Part shown: in pieces, positions 14,002 through 14,944 of the stretch | Layout: the number at the start of each line of letters is the position of its first letter | Position numbering within the stretch: position 1 is the first letter of the stretch | DNA from: Desulfobacteraceae bacterium | GTDB lineage: Bacteria > Desulfobacterota > Desulfobacteria > Desulfobacterales > JAUWMJ01 | Direction: 5' to 3' | Length of the DNA stretch: 14,944 nt | NCBI GenBank assembly: GCA_030612225.1 | Contig: JAUWOH010000031.1 | Coordinates: 1-14,944 of the forward strand | Translations under genes and position numbers: made by a program | Notes under the pieces: model-generated | The model's database searches: none | Told to the model about the DNA's origin: nothing | Seen by the model: only the letters and a program-made list of their open reading frames with translations

Positions 14002-14944
14002 CTACGGCTTTCGGGTGACGGGTTCAAATAAGGAAGACAGATCATTGTGGTTTTGTTCGATTACCCGCATACACGCATCGATACATTCCGGAGCATAATA
14101 TTTATCTCTTTTGTCCATCAGCTCCTTTTTGGCGCTTTCAATATCAACCGCCGGACGATAAGGTCGGTGAGAAGACATTGCCTCAAAAATATCCGCCACA
14201 CTCAGTATCTTTGACTCGTGCTCGATTTCATCGTCTTTCAATCCTTGCGGATAGCCGGTGCCGTCGATACGTTCATGATGCTGCAGCACGATAATCGCCA
14301 CATCTTTGCCCAGTGATTCCGTAAACGGGATATCTTTCAATACATCATAGCCTGCTTGCGGATGGCATTTGATAAGTTCGAATTCCTGTGTGGTCAATTG
14401 TGAGGGCTTTACCAGCAGTTCGGCAGGCACAGCCGCCTTGCCGATATCATGTAACAGGCCTGCCACCTGAATTATCTCTAGTTCTTGTTGGGCCATTGAC
14501 AATTCTTTCCCGATGGCAATAGCCAGCAATGCCACGCGGTGTTGATGGCCGAACGTATACGGATCACGCATTTCAATGAGACGGCCTAGAGATTTCACCG
14601 TTGAATGGAATGTTCGTGTCAGTGTAGCTGTCCGTTCGGCAACCTGTTTTTCGAGCATGGCACTTCGGTTCATTCTTTCCTGAATCAGTTCATATCGTTC
14701 TATACATCTGTTGACGGTATGAATCAAAAACTCAATGGATAACGGCTTATATAGGTAATTGCATGCACCCAGGCGAAGCGCCTCAATCACATCACCGGTG
14801 GTGCCGATACCAGAGAAAACGAGAATTTGAGTAGTGGGCGACTCATGTTTAATGATTTTTAGAATATCAAAACCGCTCATTTCCGGCATGTTGATGTCGG
14901 TTAAAACCAGAACCGGATGTTCTTTCCTGAATATCTCAATACCC
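14002..14944 (-). CDS. Response regulator with HD-GYP domain (c-di-GMP phosphodiesterase, RpfG-like; 5' end outside window)
   Basis: The coding frame runs off the right edge; an internal ATG at 14889 is not the start, because the receiver continues upstream (VLVLTDINMP, acceptor Asp codon 14896-14898). After the receiver comes a short coiled linker and a full HD-GYP domain: LLHDIGK (HD codons 14446-14451), the metal-binding His in KCHPQAG, HH in LQHHE, GYP at 14248-14256 and SVADIFEAM. These hydrolyse cyclic di-GMP, so this protein opposes the diguanylate cyclase at 2743-3684. Phosphorylation of the receiver would set its activity. The C-terminus ends normally at 14002. The cognate kinase is not visible and may lie upstream outside the window. 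Confidence 0.93.
   Translation of the reverse strand, partial: GIEIFRKEHPVLVLTDINMPEMSGFDILKIIKHESPTTQILVFSGIGTTGDVIEALRLGACNYLYKPLSIEFLIHTVNRCIERYELIQERMNRSAMLEKQVAERTATLTRTFHSTVKSLGRLIEMRDPYTFGHQHRVALLAIAIGKELSMAQQELEIIQVAGLLHDIGKAAVPAELLVKPSQLTTQEFELIKCHPQAGYDVLKDIPFTESLGKDVAIIVLQHHERIDGTGYPQGLKDDEIEHESKILSVADIFEAMSSHRPYRPAVDIESAKKELMDKRDKYYAPECIDACMRVIEQNHNDLSSLFEPVTRKP

Noticed and set aside
14002..14889. HD-GYP gene starting at ATG 14889
   Set aside because: This Met is the M of the DINMPEMSG receiver motif. The frame continues upstream to the window edge with receiver sequence.

Overview
The window reads as chromosomal DNA from a signalling-rich, Gram-negative bacterium. The best guess is a member of the Desulfobacterota (Desulfobacterales-like 'deltaproteobacteria'). 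This rests on multi-PAS hybrid kinases, a DUF2914-type exported protein, moderately low GC by eye, and abundant 7-bp-period interspersed repeats. The lineage is inferred, not proven. Almost all genes lie on the minus strand; one small gene (13396-13809) is on the plus strand.

Layout, left to right: (1) 1-2615, minus, 3'-truncated hybrid histidine kinase (REC-PAS-PAS-PAS-HisKA-HATPase-REC). (2) 2743-3684, minus, REC-GGDEF diguanylate cyclase. (3) 3784-7200, minus, 1138-aa membrane hybrid kinase (sensor-HAMP-PAS-HisKA-HATPase-REC-REC) invaded in frame by several heptanucleotide repeat arrays. (4) 7370-8724, minus, a two-TM K+ channel split over two frames by a slippery A7 run. A -1 shift gives a 451-aa pore-RCK-RCK_C-REC protein. 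It is preceded by a near-perfect sigma-54 promoter (8793-8809). (5) 8810-9190, non-coding. (6) 9191-13181, minus, an apparent operon of membrane-anchored transglutaminase-like protein, ABC ATPase and ABC-2 permease. (7) 13396-13809, plus, DUF2914-like exported protein with a clear sigma-70 promoter. (8) 13823-13971, MITE-like palindromic element between convergent genes. (9) 14002-14944, minus, 5'-truncated REC-HD-GYP c-di-GMP phosphodiesterase.

The left 8.7 kb forms a co-oriented signalling cluster. Two hybrid kinases, a c-di-GMP synthase and a potassium channel whose cytoplasmic gating ring carries its own receiver domain lie head to tail. At the other end of the window is a c-di-GMP-degrading response regulator. 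Seven receiver domains are visible in total. The most striking candidate for a new system is the K+ channel with a phosphorylatable receiver, apparently made by frameshifting and under RpoN control, directly upstream of a sensor kinase.

A second theme is repeat biology. Arrays with a strict 7-bp period occur between genes and inside the kinase gene. Two of the in-gene arrays surround a related 30-bp palindrome, and two insertions sit at the equivalent loop of the two receiver domains.
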